Shown here: positions 18,999 to 29,012 of the stretch, piece by piece | How positions within the stretch are numbered: position 1 is the stretch's first letter | Layout of the letters: every line of letters begins with the position of its first letter | NCBI GenBank assembly: GCA_903857255.1 | Contig: CAIODY010000013.1 | Coordinates: forward strand, 33,658-97,657 | DNA: 64,000 bases | Source: an uncultured bacterium | GTDB lineage: Bacteria > Bacteroidota > Bacteroidia > Chitinophagales > CAIODY01 | Reading direction: 5' to 3' | Position numbers and translations under genes: made by a program | The notes under the pieces: model-generated | The model's input: only the letters and a program-made list of their open reading frames with translations | Databases searched by the model: none | What the model was told of the DNA's origin: nothing

Positions 18999-20276
18999 AT
19001 GAACATTCTAATTTTAGGTTCGGGCGGAAGAGAACATGCATTTGCATGGAAAATTGCACAAAGCAAATGGTGTGATAAATTATTTGTTGCACCCGGAAAT
19101 GCTGGCACAGCAAGTGTTGCAACTAATGTGAATATGCAAGTGAGTGATTTTGCAGCCATTGAAAAATTTTGTTTAGAAAATAAAATTGAAATGGTTTTGC
19201 CAGCTGGTGAAGAATCTTTGGTAAAAGGTATTTACGATTATTTTTTGAACAATAAATTGCTGAAACATATTCCAGTCATCGGTCCATCGATGAATGGTGC
19301 ACAAATGGAAGGCAGCAAAGCATTTGCAAAAGCATTTATGTTGCGACACAATATTCCAACTGCGGCTTACAAAGAAATTACGCAGCAAAATTTTGAAGAA
19401 GGGAAAAAATATTTGCTCAATTCGCCATTGCCCATTGTTCTAAAAGCTGATGGATTAGCTGCTGGCAAAGGTGTATTGATTTGTACATCACACGAAGAAG
19501 CGATGGATGAATTATCGCAAATGATTCAATCAGCCAAGTTTGGTGATGCTTCATCGAAAGTGGTGATTGAACAGTTTTTAAAAGGAATTGAATTGAGTGT
19601 GTTTGTATTGACTGATGGAAAAAATTATTTGCTGTTGCCTAATGCTAAAGATTACAAACGCATTGGCGAAGGTGATACAGGCTTGAATACAGGCGGCATG
19701 GGCGCAATTTCACCAGTGCCATTTGCAACTAAAGAATTGATGCAAAAAGTGGAAGAAAAAATTATTCGCCCAACCATTGAGGGTTTGCAAAAAGATAAAA
19801 TTGTTTACAAAGGATTTATTTATTTCGGATTGATAAATGTGGCTGGCGAGCCTTTTGTAATTGAATACAATTGCCGAATGGGCGACCCAGAAACCGAAGC
19901 TGTATTGCCCCGAATTGAAAATGATTTAATTGGTTTGTTTAAAGCAGTAGCTGATGAAAAATTAGCCGAGCAAACTTTGCACGAATCGCCAAAAGTTGCA
20001 TGTACAGTGGTGTTAGCAAGTGGTGGGTATCCGAACGAATTTGAAAAAGGTTTTGAAATAGAAATTGCTGAACTGAAAACAGATACAATTGTTTTTCATG
20101 CAGGCACAAAATTTAATGAACAAAATAAAATGGTTACCGCAGGTGGCAGAGTAATGATGGTAACCGCATTGGATGATAATTTGAAGCGTGCCTTAAATAA
20201 AGCAATGGCAGCAGTTTCGGGCATTGCATTTCAAAAAAAATATTACCGAAAAGATATTGGATTAGATGTTTGTTGA
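18999..20276 (+). CDS. purD: Phosphoribosylamine--glycine ligase (GARS)
   Basis: A complete 425-aa PurD. It begins MNILILGSGGREHAFAWK, the N-domain glycine loop. The ATP-grasp domain has LKADGLAAGKGVLI near residue 150, and the C-terminal metal and substrate block reads EYNCRMGDPETEAVLPR near residue 290. It makes glycinamide ribonucleotide in purine synthesis. It sits between the two giant surface-protein genes and is not obviously in an operon with either. Confidence 0.98.
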   Translation: MNILILGSGGREHAFAWKIAQSKWCDKLFVAPGNAGTASVATNVNMQVSDFAAIEKFCLENKIEMVLPAGEESLVKGIYDYFLNNKLLKHIPVIGPSMNGAQMEGSKAFAKAFMLRHNIPTAAYKEITQQNFEEGKKYLLNSPLPIVLKADGLAAGKGVLICTSHEEAMDELSQMIQSAKFGDASSKVVIEQFLKGIELSVFVLTDGKNYLLLPNAKDYKRIGEGDTGLNTGGMGAISPVPFATKELMQKVEEKIIRPTIEGLQKDKIVYKGFIYFGLINVAGEPFVIEYNCRMGDPETEAVLPRIENDLIGLFKAVADEKLAEQTLHESPKVACTVVLASGGYPNEFEKGFEIEIAELKTDTIVFHAGTKFNEQNKMVTAGGRVMMVTALDDNLKRALNKAMAAVSGIAFQKKYYRKDIGLDVC

Positions 20277-20400
20277 TGAGCAACAAATAGACTAATTTTG
20301 TACTAAATAAAAAAATATTAACCCCAAAAGCAACATTTTTCGTTTATTTATTATCTTGTAATAGTAGATAACCTTGAATAACAACTTTATTAAACTAATC

Positions 20401-23400
20401 ATGAAAAAAAATTTCTTTCTTTTTTTTCTTCTCTTTTTAAATCTTAGTCTTTTAATCACTCATTCGTTAAAAGCGCAAGCACCTGTTGCCAACTTTAGTT
20501 GTACGGCATCTTTCGCATTGCCGAAGGATAGTTGCTATCCGATGCAGCTAACATTTAACAACACCACAACTGGTGTTTACGATTCAGCCAATTGGTATTT
20601 GGATGTGAGCAGCACAGGCTGTAACGGACCATGGACAGGCTATTTGCATCAAACTAAATCAGGCGTAAATTCACACCAAGATTATACAGCTTTGCTGGTT
20701 ACACCCAATTTTTACCGCTTGTGTTTAAGAGTTGCGAATAGTGCTACTGGGCAGGTAAACACTTATTGCCAGTGTATTGGGCGAATTTTCCCGACAGTAC
20801 AACCTGGGTTTGTAGTAGGGACACCTATTGGCTGCGGACAGGTAACTACAAACATTTATGCCACTAATCCTGGAACTGTACCACCTTATACTTTTATTTG
20901 GTATTTAGGTGCATGCGGTAGCACAATAACAACAACATGCAATGGCATTCCGAGTGCAACATCTGGTAATGTTTCTGCATCGTGCCCATGCCTTAATACT
21001 ACCAAACCATGCTATGGTATTTTTTGTTTGATAACAGATGCCAATGGCTGCCAGGCAGTTGCCTCTGATTCATGTGCTGTAAAAGCATATTGTAACCCTA
21101 CTGCTTCTATTTCAGTAGCCGCTAGTGCAAGCACTTGTGTAACAGGACAACCAGTAACCATGACCGCTTCGCCAACAGGCATGACAAAATATAGTTGGTG
21201 GGTTCCTGCTGCTTCAGGAGCACCTACAAACGGACCATTACGAACAAATACCTTGACAACAAGTTTTCCCAGTTTTGGATGTTATGATGTTAAACTCTTA
21301 GTGTATGATTCATTAACCCCATCCATTGGTTGTGTTGATTCAGCCATACTACCTAATGCAGTTTGTTTACAAGGTATTCAAACCACTTCGCCAGTTCCAA
21401 GTTTTTCAGTATCGCCTAATTTAGTATGTTGTGGTTCACCATTTCAAGTATCGTTTACTGCACAAACCAACCCAACCAGCAGTTGCTGCATTCAAGCCAG
21501 TTTTAGTGCTGTACCAGTTGCTGGTTCGCCAGCTTGTGCTACAACGGTGAATTTAGGTACAGTTCAATCGTGTAATGGATTACCAGGCACACAGTTTTTT
21601 TCAATTCCATGTCGTTGCAGCAGTGCAGTAACTTATAAAATTGTGATGGACCCAGTAATTACAAATATGTGTAGCAACTGTACAGCAACAGTAAGTTCAA
21701 ACCCAATTAATGTTGTTGTAAACCCAGCACCAGTTGCAAGCATATCATTGATGAATGGCTATGTTTCCAGCTATTGTGCACCCTGCCATAAATTTGGTTT
21801 TCAAGCTGGTACTAATGTTTCAAATTTACCTGGATATACTTGGGAATGGCATAACAACTCAACTTGTTCGCCACCCAATGCTTCAACAACTTCAACAGAT
21901 ACAGTAACCTTTTGCGGAAATGGCACTGTGGCATCACCTTCGCAACAACATTTTGTATGTTTGAAAATTTGCCAAAGTGTTGCTAATGGCGGCTGCTGCT
22001 CTTATGCTAATGATACTGTAACTTTAACCAAACCTTATGGCGATTTTACTTACAATGCTCCATTGGGTTGCGGAATAGTTTGCGATTCATTTAAAGCAAC
22101 TGTTAAAACTGATAGTTTATATAAATGGATAGTGTGGGATGCTAACGGCGTAACCGCAACTATTCAGACTGGCGTAAATGCTTACAAATTTGCACATTGC
22201 TTTACAGGCTTTCCTAATAAGGATACCTGCTACAATGTGATGTTGGTACATACCACATATTCCAATGGTGGCGTGGCTTGTTTCGATACCATCTTGAAAA
22301 AGAAAATTATCCGCGTTGGGCATCATGTAACAGCAGCAGCGACTTTATCAAAAACACAGCTTTGTTTGAAACATGCCACAGTGTACACTTATCCAACTGC
22401 TTGTTTGAAATTTATTCCCGACAATCAAAGCATGCAAATTATTCCAAGCCCAACTGTGCAATTAAGCCAGTGTTCTAATATTTCGTGCAATTATTATTTT
22501 ACCAAGCAGGTGGGTAATACGCAACAAATAGTTGCGCAATCCTACAATTGTGATACGCCTACTGTTTGCTTTACTCAAACAGGTAATTATACAGCTCATT
22601 TCATAGTAACTGATAATGCTTGTACCGATACACTTACTTTGCCTACACAAGTTTGTGTAAGTGGTATAATTGCCGATATTGTTGATTCAGTACATTGTGC
22701 CAATCAGGGTAATTATACACCAATAGTTACTTACAAACCATCATTGAAATTTTATGCTTGCAATGGCTTGCCTAATTTGGATTCTTTTAAAGTACACATT
22801 TGGAATAAAAGCACTAATACAAATATCTTAGACACCACTATTGATACAATGGGTAAGCTTCCGCCCCGAATCAATTATACCTATTCAAGTGGTGGTACAT
22901 ATTTAGTTTGTATGTCAGTATATGATAAGTTCCATGCCATTTGCGATACAGATACTATTTGTAAAAACGTATTGGTATTTCCATTTACCGCTGTTATTAA
23001 TTTAGTGAATAGTCAGCCTACTATTGCATGTCGTGATTTTAATAGCAATCGTTGGGTATTTACTGCCAACCAATCATCGCCTGCCAATCCACCCATTTCG
23101 AAATGGGTTTGGGGCGACGGCACACCCAATACTCTAAATACCGACCCAGCAACACACACATTTGATACTTGTGGTATTTTTCAAGTCAAGCTTACCATTT
23201 CAAGTGCGTCAGGTGCTTGCCAAGATTCGGCACACTTCACAGTGCAAGTGCATGATATACAAGATTCGAGTGGGAAACACAATAATTTATTCAGTATAAA
23301 ACCTTTAAGCGGTAGCTGTAATCGTTGTTTAACATTTAAGAACAAAGCTGTTTATTGCCATACAGCACTCGATTCGGTAGTCATTGATTTTGGTGATGGC

Positions 23401-26400
23401 TCTCCAAAAGCAGTAATACATGGTTCGTGGGATTCAACTGTGCATTGCTATACAAAAACCACCAATATTTATCCAACAGTTACTTACCACGATATTTATG
23501 GCTGCGTTGTTTCAAAAACAGTAGCAGCACCACAAATGACGGGCATTACAGCCAATTTTACTGGCTTGCCCGATACTGTATTGTGTGTAGGTACGTGTGT
23601 AACTTTAACTGATGCATCAGCAGGGTATGTATATTATTATAAATGGAGTTTGAGTAGTGCTGGTTGTGCTACTCATCCATATGTTGATAGTAGCAATGTT
23701 AGTACATTCCCCCCACCTGCTCAATCGTATTGCTATACTTTTAGTCAGCCTGGTGTTTATTATTTAGATTTTAACCCAAGCAATTTTTATACCGACCCAA
23801 CCACTGGTCATCATTGTCAATCGGATACTTGTGTAAGAATTGATGTTAAAAATACGGTTGCTGATTTTTATATTGCTGATACATTTCCATGCCCAGGCAA
23901 TGTTGTTAATGTTCCCAATTTAACTACTGGTGCTTATGACCATTTGGTAGTAACGTTAACCTTACCTAATAGTTCTGTCGTAACTTATACCTATGATAAA
24001 TATGTTCCACCAAGTTTACCGCCTTATGTTTCAATCCCATTGGGTTATCCAGGTAATTATAGTTTGAGTTTTTACGCAAGCAGTACATTAGGATGTAATT
24101 CTACTAAATCTAAAACATTTGTAGTGCAAGGTCCGTTAGGTGCATTTCATGCTTTATCTCGGCATATATGTTTGGGTGGTACAATAAATTTTGTAGATAC
24201 TACCAATTCATCAAATGGCGTATTGGTAGATTGGGATGGTGATGGCACTGACCAATATCCTTATGATTCAACACATGTTTATAATTTTTCGCACCAGTTT
24301 ATGTCGTGTGGGAAAAAACAAGTTTTGGCATATATTTCTGATGGTAATTGTATTTATCCAATTTCAGATACCGTGAATGTTGATTGCCCAAAAGCGCAAT
24401 TTGCAAAGGCTTTATCAACTACTGATTTTTGCGGTTCGGCATCAGTGCAATTGAATGATTTATCATTAAGCTCATCGCCACACGTTTATGGAACAACAAT
24501 TACATCGCATTTGTGGCAATTGATAGATACCAATAATTTAGTAGTGCAAACTTCTGTTGCAGTGAATCCTGTGTTTAATATTCATCAAGATGGTTCGTAT
24601 GCAGTGAAACTGACTATTCAAACTAACTGGGGATGCATTGATAGTACCATTCAGCGCAGCATCATTCATATTTACAAATACGCAACGCCACAATTTACTA
24701 TTTCGCCTGATACTATTTGTATCAACGGTTGTATCAATTTTGCCAACACTTCTATCAATCCAGATACAGGTGCATTGCATAGCCGATGGTATTTTAATTG
24801 GTCAACAAATACATTAACAAGCAACTTAAATACACCGCAACAATGTTATACAACTGCTGGTACTTTTAATGTTGTATTGATTGATACCACCATGCATGGT
24901 TGTGTGGATACCAGTGCTGCAAAAACGGTGTTGGTATTGCCTTCTATTACACCCAACTTCAGCATTAGCGATACCATGCTGTGCGGCTCAAACAAAAAAG
25001 TTGTTGCATTTACAAATACATCAATTCCGTTGGCAGGATTAAATTATTGTTGGAATTTCGGTGATTCATTGCAAGGCGTTTGTCAATCAACTGCTGTGAA
25101 TCCATCACACACTTTCCAATTACCAACAGGCGTTGCCAGCGCATGTTATACAATTAAATTGATTGTAAAAAATAGTGTTGGTTGTGAAGATAGTATTTCA
25201 AAAAGAATTTGCTTGTACAGCAATCCGATAGCAAAATTAATTCCTGACCATAGCGAAGCTTGTCATCCATTAAAAGTTGAGGTAAACGATTCTTCATCAA
25301 GTTTAAACCCTATAACCGCATACGATTTGCATTGGGGTGATGGTTCGGATACGACCATATTCCCAAGCGGAATAACACATGCTTATGCAGATACTGGTAC
25401 TTACTTTATTCATTATAAAATTACGACACAACAAGGCTGTAGCGATTCGGTTACAATTGCTGTTATTGACCATGCTTATCCAATTCCATGTGCTGGTAAA
25501 GATGATACAATCTGTGCACAACAACAATTGACATTAGGTTGTCCCTCATTACCAATGAGTGGATACAATTATAGCTGGAGTACCTTGACAAATGTAGGAA
25601 CACCATTTAGTTTTATAGCGCATCCTGTCATTACTGCATTCAATAATGAAAGTTATATTTTAACAATGGTAAGTACAGGTTATGCTTGCCCAGCTTGGGA
25701 TACAATGAATGTTACCGTTATTCCATTAGTAGTTCCAAGCACCAGCAATGATGCCGCAGTTTGTTTAGGCTATTGTGCTACACTTTCAGCATCGGGTGGT
25801 TTAACCTATTCATGGACTGATTCTTCCAATCATGTGATTTCAACTGATTCTGTAATCACTGTTTGTCCATCATCACCAACTAAATACAATGTAACAATTT
25901 GCGGAAAATGCGATTGCCAAACTTTATCCATCAATGTTGATGTGTTTACACCACCAGCAATTATTTTAGAGCATAGCATTAGTGGCGACAATATCATTGC
26001 TGGGCATGATATTACCATTCCGCCTGTCATCAGCCCTGGTACTGGTTCGGTAGTTTGGAGACCAAATTATAATTTCAACAATAATGATACGACTAACGCA
26101 AGCCCAACAGTTCATCCTGATGTAACTACCACTTATCATGTGTATGTGACGGATGGTCATGGTTGTGTTGATTCATCGGATGTAACTATTCATGTGTTGT
26201 GTAATTCATCAAATGCTATTTATGTTCCAAATGCGTTTACACCAGAAACTCCTGGCGCACAAGGCGGACACAATGATAGATTTTATGTACAAGGAAAAGG
26301 TGTAAAAGAGATTAACTACTTTAGAATTTACGACCGTTGGGGTGGAATAGTTTATAGTGCCGAACATATTCAAATCAATGACCCATCGGTTGGTTGGGAC

Positions 26401-26517
26401 GGTACTTCAACCAATGGAAAACCTTTGAGCAGCGATGTGTTTATGTATCAAATGCAAGTGCAGTGCTCCGAAGGAACGGTGTTTCCATTAACTGGCACAT
26501 TCACTTTGATAAGATAA
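20401..26517 (+). CDS. Giant PKD/Ig-repeat, Cys-rich surface protein with T9SS type B domain
   Basis: From ATG 20401 the protein is 2038 aa; an in-frame TTG at 20374 would add nine residues. The signal peptide ends near KAQAPVANFSC. The body is a long array of PKD and Ig-like modules (WVWGDGTPN, VVIDFGDGSPK, YCWNFGDSL, LHWGDGSDT) with unusually many cysteines, especially between residues 70 and 500. The C-terminal domain starts at IYVPNAFTPETPG and has YDRWGGIVYS, GWDGTSTNGKPL and a final TFTLIR, the CHU_C type B sorting signal. It is probably an adhesin or surface filament exported by T9SS. It is a likely relative of the gene before purD. Confidence 0.92.
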   Translation: MKKNFFLFFLLFLNLSLLITHSLKAQAPVANFSCTASFALPKDSCYPMQLTFNNTTTGVYDSANWYLDVSSTGCNGPWTGYLHQTKSGVNSHQDYTALLVTPNFYRLCLRVANSATGQVNTYCQCIGRIFPTVQPGFVVGTPIGCGQVTTNIYATNPGTVPPYTFIWYLGACGSTITTTCNGIPSATSGNVSASCPCLNTTKPCYGIFCLITDANGCQAVASDSCAVKAYCNPTASISVAASASTCVTGQPVTMTASPTGMTKYSWWVPAASGAPTNGPLRTNTLTTSFPSFGCYDVKLLVYDSLTPSIGCVDSAILPNAVCLQGIQTTSPVPSFSVSPNLVCCGSPFQVSFTAQTNPTSSCCIQASFSAVPVAGSPACATTVNLGTVQSCNGLPGTQFFSIPCRCSSAVTYKIVMDPVITNMCSNCTATVSSNPINVVVNPAPVASISLMNGYVSSYCAPCHKFGFQAGTNVSNLPGYTWEWHNNSTCSPPNASTTSTDTVTFCGNGTVASPSQQHFVCLKICQSVANGGCCSYANDTVTLTKPYGDFTYNAPLGCGIVCDSFKATVKTDSLYKWIVWDANGVTATIQTGVNAYKFAHCFTGFPNKDTCYNVMLVHTTYSNGGVACFDTILKKKIIRVGHHVTAAATLSKTQLCLKHATVYTYPTACLKFIPDNQSMQIIPSPTVQLSQCSNISCNYYFTKQVGNTQQIVAQSYNCDTPTVCFTQTGNYTAHFIVTDNACTDTLTLPTQVCVSGIIADIVDSVHCANQGNYTPIVTYKPSLKFYACNGLPNLDSFKVHIWNKSTNTNILDTTIDTMGKLPPRINYTYSSGGTYLVCMSVYDKFHAICDTDTICKNVLVFPFTAVINLVNSQPTIACRDFNSNRWVFTANQSSPANPPISKWVWGDGTPNTLNTDPATHTFDTCGIFQVKLTISSASGACQDSAHFTVQVHDIQDSSGKHNNLFSIKPLSGSCNRCLTFKNKAVYCHTALDSVVIDFGDGSPKAVIHGSWDSTVHCYTKTTNIYPTVTYHDIYGCVVSKTVAAPQMTGITANFTGLPDTVLCVGTCVTLTDASAGYVYYYKWSLSSAGCATHPYVDSSNVSTFPPPAQSYCYTFSQPGVYYLDFNPSNFYTDPTTGHHCQSDTCVRIDVKNTVADFYIADTFPCPGNVVNVPNLTTGAYDHLVVTLTLPNSSVVTYTYDKYVPPSLPPYVSIPLGYPGNYSLSFYASSTLGCNSTKSKTFVVQGPLGAFHALSRHICLGGTINFVDTTNSSNGVLVDWDGDGTDQYPYDSTHVYNFSHQFMSCGKKQVLAYISDGNCIYPISDTVNVDCPKAQFAKALSTTDFCGSASVQLNDLSLSSSPHVYGTTITSHLWQLIDTNNLVVQTSVAVNPVFNIHQDGSYAVKLTIQTNWGCIDSTIQRSIIHIYKYATPQFTISPDTICINGCINFANTSINPDTGALHSRWYFNWSTNTLTSNLNTPQQCYTTAGTFNVVLIDTTMHGCVDTSAAKTVLVLPSITPNFSISDTMLCGSNKKVVAFTNTSIPLAGLNYCWNFGDSLQGVCQSTAVNPSHTFQLPTGVASACYTIKLIVKNSVGCEDSISKRICLYSNPIAKLIPDHSEACHPLKVEVNDSSSSLNPITAYDLHWGDGSDTTIFPSGITHAYADTGTYFIHYKITTQQGCSDSVTIAVIDHAYPIPCAGKDDTICAQQQLTLGCPSLPMSGYNYSWSTLTNVGTPFSFIAHPVITAFNNESYILTMVSTGYACPAWDTMNVTVIPLVVPSTSNDAAVCLGYCATLSASGGLTYSWTDSSNHVISTDSVITVCPSSPTKYNVTICGKCDCQTLSINVDVFTPPAIILEHSISGDNIIAGHDITIPPVISPGTGSVVWRPNYNFNNNDTTNASPTVHPDVTTTYHVYVTDGHGCVDSSDVTIHVLCNSSNAIYVPNAFTPETPGAQGGHNDRFYVQGKGVKEINYFRIYDRWGGIVYSAEHIQINDPSVGWDGTSTNGKPLSSDVFMYQMQVQCSEGTVFPLTGTFTLIR

Positions 26518-26537
26518 ACTGAGTAGATTAAACTTTT

Positions 26538-26592
26538 AAAAAAGCGGCAGCGGAAATCAACTAATCATTGACCAACCCTCTGCCGCTTTTTT
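26538..26592. terminator. Strong bidirectional terminator, one arm inside nusB
   Basis: AAAAAAGCGGCAG (26538-26550) pairs perfectly with CTGCCGCTTTTTT (26580-26592) around a 29-base loop. It has a T-run on either strand and lies between the convergent giant gene and nusB. The right arm encodes the last residues of NusB, and the nusB stop (26561-26563) lies in the loop. Confidence 0.7.
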
Positions 26593-27484
26593 GTATTTTT
26601 CCATCGCGTTGCAATTCATTTTTGATTTTGTCAACCATACCATTTACGAAATCTTTGCTTTTTGGTGTGCTGTATAATTTCGAAATATCGATGTATTCAT
26701 TGATGGAAACTTTCACAGGAATATTTTCAAAATAAAGAATTTCGCTCAAAGCCAATTTAATCAAAATCAAGTCTATGGCTGCTAAGCGGTCGGCATCCCA
26801 GTTTTTTAATTTTGGTTTAATCAATTCCATCAATTCATTTTCGCAATCAAAAGTTTTTTCCAATAATTGAAAACTAAATTTCACGGCATCATCTTCTTTA
26901 TCATCCAAACCAATTTCACCTGTCTTCAAAGCTGTATCCACTTGCTTGTGCACAAACGTGTGCTCATCTGCCCAAATAGGATATAAATCTTCCATCCATG
27001 AATCAAAAGTTTCGCTTTGGTAAATCATTTCGCCATATAAAAATTGAAAAATCTTCGACAAACTTTTATCATCAGCAGAATTTTCAGCAACAAATTTTTT
27101 GTACTCTTCTGATTTTTTTAATTCTAAATAAAATTTACGAACTAAATCTTCATCTGTTTTTAAATGCGGTTTTTGCTTTTCAACAAAACCTCTGTAATAC
27201 TCATCATTAGTGAGTTTTTGAATCAAAGCATTTTTATAAATTAAGGTGCTTACATTTTTTTCATCAGCAGTTGACAAATGTTTTTCTGATTGCACTTGCA
27301 AATCGTCAATGCTAAATTCAGCTACTCGAATCAAAAAGTAAATGTTGAACAAAAAAAGTTTGTCGGTTTCGCCAATGCTTTGTTGTAGCGATTTTCGCAA
27401 CGACAAAAAATCACGAGATGGATTTTGTTGATGCGCATACAACGCTTGCATCACTTTGATTCTAAGATTTCTACGACTGTGCAT
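26561..27484 (-). CDS. nusB: Transcription antitermination protein NusB
   Basis: About 307 aa from the start MHSRRNLRIKVMQALYA at 27484; an upstream in-frame ATG at 27508 is less likely because the family begins with this block. The long middle (about residues 30-190) is the Bacteroidota-specific extension. The C-terminal NusB fold has LIKPKLKNWDADRLAAIDLILIKLALSEI and NEYIDISKLYSTPKSKDFVNGMVDK. NusB binds boxA RNA with NusE in rRNA antitermination. It is convergent with the giant surface gene and divergent from icmF. Confidence 0.93.
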   Translation of the reverse strand: MHSRRNLRIKVMQALYAHQQNPSRDFLSLRKSLQQSIGETDKLFLFNIYFLIRVAEFSIDDLQVQSEKHLSTADEKNVSTLIYKNALIQKLTNDEYYRGFVEKQKPHLKTDEDLVRKFYLELKKSEEYKKFVAENSADDKSLSKIFQFLYGEMIYQSETFDSWMEDLYPIWADEHTFVHKQVDTALKTGEIGLDDKEDDAVKFSFQLLEKTFDCENELMELIKPKLKNWDADRLAAIDLILIKLALSEILYFENIPVKVSINEYIDISKLYSTPKSKDFVNGMVDKIKNELQRDGKIQKSGRGLVND

Positions 27485-27580
27485 TTTGGCTAAAAATTTG
27501 GAGTGCAAAGGTGCAATTTTTATCTGTGAATTTTAGCATCGGTTACTTAAAAGTTGCAACCTTTCACAGGCTTCATGCCT

Positions 27581-27588
27581 TATATTTG
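27581..27588 (+). promoter_or_regulatory. -7 box (TATATTTG) of the icmF transcription unit
   Basis: TATATTTG fits TAnnTTTG and lies 27 bp before the ATG at 27616. It would drive the whole run from the first icmF half to 33329, since those genes are spaced by 12 bp or less. Confidence 0.5.
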
Positions 27589-27615
27589 CTCACTAATTTT
27601 TGAAAAAACACGAGT

Positions 27616-29007
27616 ATGAATTTTACGCTAAAAAATAAAGTGCGAATTGTAACAGCCGCTTCATTGTTTGATGGGCATGATGCTGCCATAAATATTATGC
27701 GCCGAATTATGCAAGCCAAAGGTGCTGAAGTAATTCATTTGGGACATAATAGAAGTGCCGCTGATATTGTGGATTGCGCCATACAAGAGGATGCACAGGG
27801 CATTGCGATTACTTCGTATCAAGGTGGACATGTTGAATTTTTCAAGTACATTTTTGATTTGTTGAAAGAAAAAAATTGCAGCCACATCAAAATATTTGGT
27901 GGCGGCGGCGGAACAATTTTACCAACCGAAATTGAAGAACTGCATCAATACGGCATTTGCAGAATTTATTCGCCTGATGATGGGCGAAAAATGGGCTTGG
28001 AAGGCATGATTGAAGATGTGGTGAAGCAATGCGATTTTTCAACAATTGACAATTTGCAATTAGCAAATATCAATGAAACGTTGCAAAAAAAAGATGAAAA
28101 AACGATTGCTCAATTAATTACTGCTGCTGAAAATGGTAAATCAATAAATCTTCAAATCAACAAATCAACAATTCCTGTTCTCGGCATCACAGGCACTGGC
28201 GGTGCAGGAAAATCAAGCGTTACAGACGAAATTGTGAGGAGATTTTTAAATCGTTTTTCAGATAAAACCATAGCTGTTATTTCTGTTGACCCATCGAAAA
28301 AGAAAACCGGTGGTGCATTGTTGGGTGATAGAATCAGAATGAATTCGATTCACAATCCACGAGCATATATGCGTTCGTTAGCTACTCGTGATAGCGAAGT
28401 GGCTTTAAGTGCTCATGTGCAGGAAGCGATTGATGTTTGCAAAGCTGCCGCATTTGATTTCGTAATTTTAGAAAGTGCTGGCGTTGGGCAAAGCGATGCT
28501 TCGATTTTAGAATATGTAAATGTGAGCTTGTATGTAATGACGCCTGAATACGGCGCTGCATCACAATTAGAGAAAATCAACATGCTAGATTATGCCGATG
28601 TAATTGCTATCAATAAATTTGATAAAGCTGGTGCATTAGATTCATTGCACGATGTAAAAAAACAATACAAACGCAACCATAATTTATTCACCGCTAAAGA
28701 TGAAGACTTGCCAATTGTGGGCACCATTGCTTCTCAGTTTAATGACACTGGCGTAAACCAATTGTTTGAATTATTGGTGGATGCGGTTGAGAAAAAATGC
28801 AGTGTTGATTGGGGACGAACTGATACTCATCACGAAAAAAACACCGCAACAAAATCACAAATTATTCCACCAGCAAGAGTTCGTTATTTGGCTGAAATAG
28901 CTGAAACTATTGAACGCTACGATGATTGGGCGAAAGAACAAACCGACATTGCTACGAAAATGTATCAATTGAATGGTGCAATTAACATCATGAACTCTAA
29001 ACATTAA
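27616..29007 (+). CDS. icmF: Fused isobutyryl-CoA mutase IcmF, N-terminal half (B12 + G-protein chaperone domains)
   Basis: A 463-aa protein equal to the first part of IcmF. Residues 1-135 form the B12-binding domain with DGHDAA (axial His21) and FGGGGGT. A MeaB-like GTPase follows, with P-loop GTGGAGKS at 193-200, [13 protein letters not shown] and NKFDKAG. The end, [17 protein letters not shown], is the helical linker that normally runs on into the mutase domain. Here a stop follows at codon 464. The mutase half begins at 30685 after two unrelated genes; together the halves total 1105 aa, a full IcmF. So the enzyme is probably assembled from two chains. Confidence 0.9.
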   Translation: MNFTLKNKVRIVTAASLFDGHDAAINIMRRIMQAKGAEVIHLGHNRSAADIVDCAIQEDAQGIAITSYQGGHVEFFKYIFDLLKEKNCSHIKIFGGGGGTILPTEIEELHQYGICRIYSPDDGRKMGLEGMIEDVVKQCDFSTIDNLQLANINETLQKKDEKTIAQLITAAENGKSINLQINKSTIPVLGITGTGGAGKSSVTDEIVRRFLNRFSDKTIAVISVDPSKKKTGGALLGDRIRMNSIHNPRAYMRSLATRDSEVALSAHVQEAIDVCKAAAFDFVILESAGVGQSDASILEYVNVSLYVMTPEYGAASQLEKINMLDYADVIAINKFDKAGALDSLHDVKKQYKRNHNLFTAKDEDLPIVGTIASQFNDTGVNQLFELLVDAVEKKCSVDWGRTDTHHEKNTATKSQIIPPARVRYLAEIAETIERYDDWAKEQTDIATKMYQLNGAINIMNSKH

Positions 29008-29012
29008 TTCAA

